The notes beneath the pieces were generated by a model, which saw only the letters and a list, made by a program, of their open reading frames with translations, was not told the DNA's origin and did not search any database. The translations under genes were made by a program, and so were the position numbers. From Piliocolobus tephrosceles (Eukaryota > Chordata > Mammalia > Primates > Cercopithecidae), in NCBI RefSeq assembly GCF_002776525.5, contig NC_045444.1, forward strand, positions 29,769,444-29,833,443: 64,000 nt of DNA, in the 5' to 3' direction. Shown piece by piece: positions 61,179 through 64,000 of the stretch (position 1 is its first letter; each line of letters opens with the position of its first letter).

Positions 61179-62196
61179 ATGGGGAAAAAGCAGGGCAGAA
61201 AAGCTGGAAATTCAAAAAATAAGAGCACATCTGCCACTCCAAAGGAATGCAGCTCATCGCCAGCAACGGATCAAAGCTGGATGGAGAATGACTTTGACGA
61301 GATGAGAGAAGAAGGCTTCAGTCCATCAAACTTCTCAGAGCTAAAGGAGGAATTACATACGCAGCACAAAGAAACTAAAAATCTTGAAAAAAGAGTGGAA
61401 GAATTGATAACTAGAATAATTAATGCAGAGAAGGCCATAAACGAGCTGACAGAGATTAAAACCATGGCACGTGAAATACGTGACAAATGCACAAGCTTCA
61501 GTAACCAACTCAATCAACTGGAAGAAAGAGTATCAGCGATTGAGGAACAAATGAATGAAATGAAGCAAGAAGAGAAATCCAAAGAAAAAAAGAAGAAAAA
61601 GAAATGAACAAAGCCTGCAAGAAGTATGGGATTAAGTGAAAAGACCAAATCTACGTCTGCTTGGGGTGCCTGAAAGTGAGGGGGAAAATGGAACCAAGCT
61701 GGAAAACACTCTTCAGGATATCATCCAGGAGAACTTCCCCAACCTAGCAGGGCAGGCCAACATTCAAACTCAGGAAATACAGAGAACGCCACAAAGATAC
61801 TCCTCCAGAAGAGCAACTCCAAGACACATAATTGCCAGATTCACCAAAGTTGAAATGAAGGAAAAAATCTTAAGGGCAGCCAGAGAGAAAGGTCGGGTTT
61901 CCCACAAAGGGAAGCCCATCAGACTAACACCAGATCTCTCGGCAGAAACTCTACAAGCCAGAAGAGAGTGGGGGCCAATATTCAACATTTTTAAAGAAAA
62001 GAATTTTCAACCCAGAATTTCATATCCAGCCAAACTAAGTTTCATCAGTGAAGGAGAAATAAAATCCTTTACAGATAAGCAAATGCTGAGAGATTTTGTC
62101 ACCACCAGGCATGCCTTACAAGAGACCCTGAAGGAAGCACTAAACATGGAAAGGAACAACCGGTACCAGCCATTCCAAAAACATGCCAAAATGTAA
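61179..62196 (+). pseudogene. L1 ORF1 (RNA-binding ORF1p), broken
   Basis: ORF1p is the trimeric RNA chaperone that coats L1 RNA. The start is the ATG at 61179 (MGKKQGRKAGN). A longer in-frame ATG at 61038 lies in the 5' UTR and is not the usual start. Residues of about 50-140 form a heptad-rich coiled coil (EELITRIINAEKAINEL). The frame breaks in the A/G-rich tract at about 61580-61604 and the first frame ends at TGA 61605-61607. The C-terminal RRM and CTD continue one frame over, but with an in-frame TAA at 61633-61635, after which the frame is open to 62196 (ends QKHAKM). The whole span equals the usual length of about 338 residues. No intact protein can be made from this copy. Confidence 0.95.
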
Positions 62197-62259
62197 AGAC
62201 CATTGAGGATAGGAAGAAACTGCATCAACTAATGAGCAAAATAACCAGTTAATATCATA

Positions 62260-64000
62260 ATGGCAGGATCAAGTTCACACATAACAATATTAACCTTAAA
62301 TGTAAATGGACTAAATGCTCCAATTAAAAGACACAGACTGGCAAACTGGATAAAGAGTCAAGACCCATCAGTTTGCTGTATTCAGGAGACCCATCTCACA
62401 TGCAGAGATATACATAGGCTCAAAATAAAGGGATGGAGGAAGATCTACCAAGCAAATGGAGACCAAGAAAAAGCAGGGGTTGCAATCCTAGTCTCTGATA
62501 AAACAGACTTTACACCATCAAAGATCAAAAGAGACAAAGAAGGCCATTAGATAATGGTTAAGGGATCAATTCAACAGGAAGGGCTAACTATCCTAAATAT
62601 ATATGCACCCAATACAGGAGCACCCAGATTCATAAAGCAAGTCCTTAGAGACATACAAAGAGACTTAGACTCCCATACAATAATAATGGGAGACTTCAAC
62701 ACCCCACTGTCAACATTAGACAGATCAATGAGACAGAAAGTTAACAAGGATATCTAGGAATTGAACTCATCTCTGCAGCAAGCAGACCTAATAGACATCT
62801 ACAGAACTCTCCACCCCAAATCAACAGAATATACATTCTTCTCAGCACCACATCGCACTTATTCCAAAATTGACCACATAATTGGAAGTAAAGCACTCCT
62901 CAGCAAATGTAAAAGAACAGAAATTATAACAAACTGTCTCTCAGACCACAGTGCAACCAAACTAGAACTCAGGACTAAGAAACTCAATCAAAACCGCTCA
63001 ACTACATGGAAACTGAACAACCTGCTCCTGAATGACTACTGGGTACATAACGAAATGAAGGCAGAAATAAAGATGTTCTTTGAAACCAATGACAACAAAG
63101 ATACAACATACCAGAATCTCTGGGACACATTGAAAGCAGTGTGTAGAGGGAAATTTATAGCACTAAATGCCCACAAGAGAAAGCTGGAAAGATCTAAAAT
63201 TGACACTCTAACATCACAATTAAAAGAACTAGAGAGGCAAGAGCAAACACATTCAAAAGCTAGCAGAAGGCAAGAAATAACTAAGATCAGAGCAGAACTG
63301 AAGGAGATAGAGACACAAAAAACCCTCCAAAAAAATCAATGAATCCAGGAGTTGGTTTTTTGAAAAGATCAACAAAATTGACAGACCCCTAGCAAGGCTA
63401 ATAAAGAAGAAAAGAGAGAGGAATCAAATAGACGCAATAAAAAATGATAAAGGGGATATCACCACCAACCCCACAGAAATACAAACTACCATCAGAGAAT
63501 ACTATAAACACCTCTACGCAAATCAACTAGAAAATCTAGAAGAAATGGATAATTTCCTGGACACTTACACTCTTCCAAGACTAAACCAGGAAGAAGTTGA
63601 ATCCCTGAATAGACCAATAGCAGGCTCTGAAATTGAGGCAACAATTAATAGCCTACCCACCAAAAAAAGCCCAGGACCAGATGGATTCACAGCTGAATTC
63701 TACCAGAGGTACAAGGAGGAGCTGGTACCATTCCTTCTGAAACTATTCCAATCAATAGAAAAAGAGGGAATCCTCCCTAACTCATTTTATGAGGCCAACA
63801 TCATCCTGATACCAAAGCCTGGCAGAGACACAACAAAAAAAGAGAATTTTAGACCAATATCCCTGATGAACATCGATGCAAAAATCCTCAATAAAATACT
63901 GGCAAACCGGATCCAGCAGCACATCAAAAAGCTTATCCACCATGATCAAGTGGGCTTCATCCCTGGGATGCAAGGCTGGTTCAACATACGCAAATCAATA
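62260..64000 (+). pseudogene. L1 ORF2 (endonuclease/reverse transcriptase), broken and partial
   Basis: ORF2p nicks target DNA and reverse-transcribes L1 RNA. The start is at 62260. The endonuclease domain keeps all six catalytic positions known for L1: Asn14, Glu43, Asp145, Asn147, Asp205 and His230 (codons at 62299, 62386, 62692, 62698, 62872 and 62947). Two in-frame TAG codons interrupt it, codon 97 (62548-62550) and codon 166 (62755-62757). A run of seven A at 63329-63335 shifts the frame. From 63341 the frame is open for exactly 220 codons to the window edge, through the start of the RT domain (SPGPDGFTAEFYQ, FRPISLMN, GFIPGMQGW). The RT active site lies outside the window. Confidence 0.95.

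Larger units (their letters stand above)
60117..64000 (+). mobile_element. LINE-1 (L1PA type), 5'-complete, runs off the window
   Basis: It begins with the L1 5' end 'gcaagatggccgaataggaac' and carries a 5' UTR of about 1.06 kb, ORF1 (61179-62196), a 63-nt spacer and ORF2 (62260 onward). The window ends inside the reverse transcriptase domain, so the 3' UTR, A-tail and right target-site duplication are not visible. It is a primate L1PA-type element whose exact subfamily (Old World monkey lineage) I cannot fix. Both ORFs are broken. It lies antisense to GTDC1 in the intron upstream of the start-codon exon. Confidence 0.97.

Noticed and set aside
1..64000. A previously undescribed biological system
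   Set aside because: The window holds one known-gene exon, one dead L1 and layered repeats. Apart from the small direct repeats and the CpG patch reported above, nothing points to a new gene system.

Overview
This window is primate nuclear DNA, most likely from an Old World monkey (Cercopithecidae). The evidence is the dense load of Alu SINEs, the L1PA-type LINE-1, the MaLR LTRs, MIR/L2 relics and hAT/Tigger DNA transposons, together with the kind of AluY present. Several young AluY copies carry the wording 'ccacctcgccc' and 'caggcttgagccaccgcgcc', which I associate with macaque/baboon AluY rather than human AluY. There are no prokaryotic features, no CRISPR array, and no new multi-gene system that I can support.

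Only one protein-coding exon is recognisable. It lies on the minus strand at 59361-59562 and carries the start codon and first 59 codons of GTDC1 (now QTMAN), the glycosyltransferase that mannosylates queuosine in tRNA-Asp. It has a good acceptor and donor. Because the gene reads right to left, 1-59360 is its downstream intron, where I recognise no further coding exon. 59563-64000 is the intron upstream of the coding start.

Region by region: 1-15.5 kb holds a MER3-like hAT element, AluYs with perfect target-site duplications, L2 and MIR relics and much unrecognised AT-rich DNA. 15.5-20 kb holds a MIR split by an Alu, further Alus, L2 3' fragments and a THE1/MST solo LTR with its 5-bp duplication. 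20-30 kb holds old L1 debris, MIR, more MaLR LTRs and a long L1M ORF2 relic interrupted by an AluS and by a MaLR LTR. 30-42 kb holds MIRs, Alus, MaLR LTRs, TG/CA and GGAT microsatellites and an isolated CpG-rich patch near 36.1 kb. 42-59 kb holds Alus, a full-length MER2, an MER1-type element, L2 and a Z-DNA-prone tract.

From about 60117 to the window edge runs a 5'-complete LINE-1 on the plus strand, antisense to GTDC1. Its ORF1 is broken by a frameshift and a stop, and its ORF2 by two stops and a frameshift, so it is dead in this copy. The most interesting points are the position of this L1's 5' UTR, where an antisense promoter could fire into the GTDC1 start-codon exon, and a pair of 64-bp direct repeats that flank that exon.
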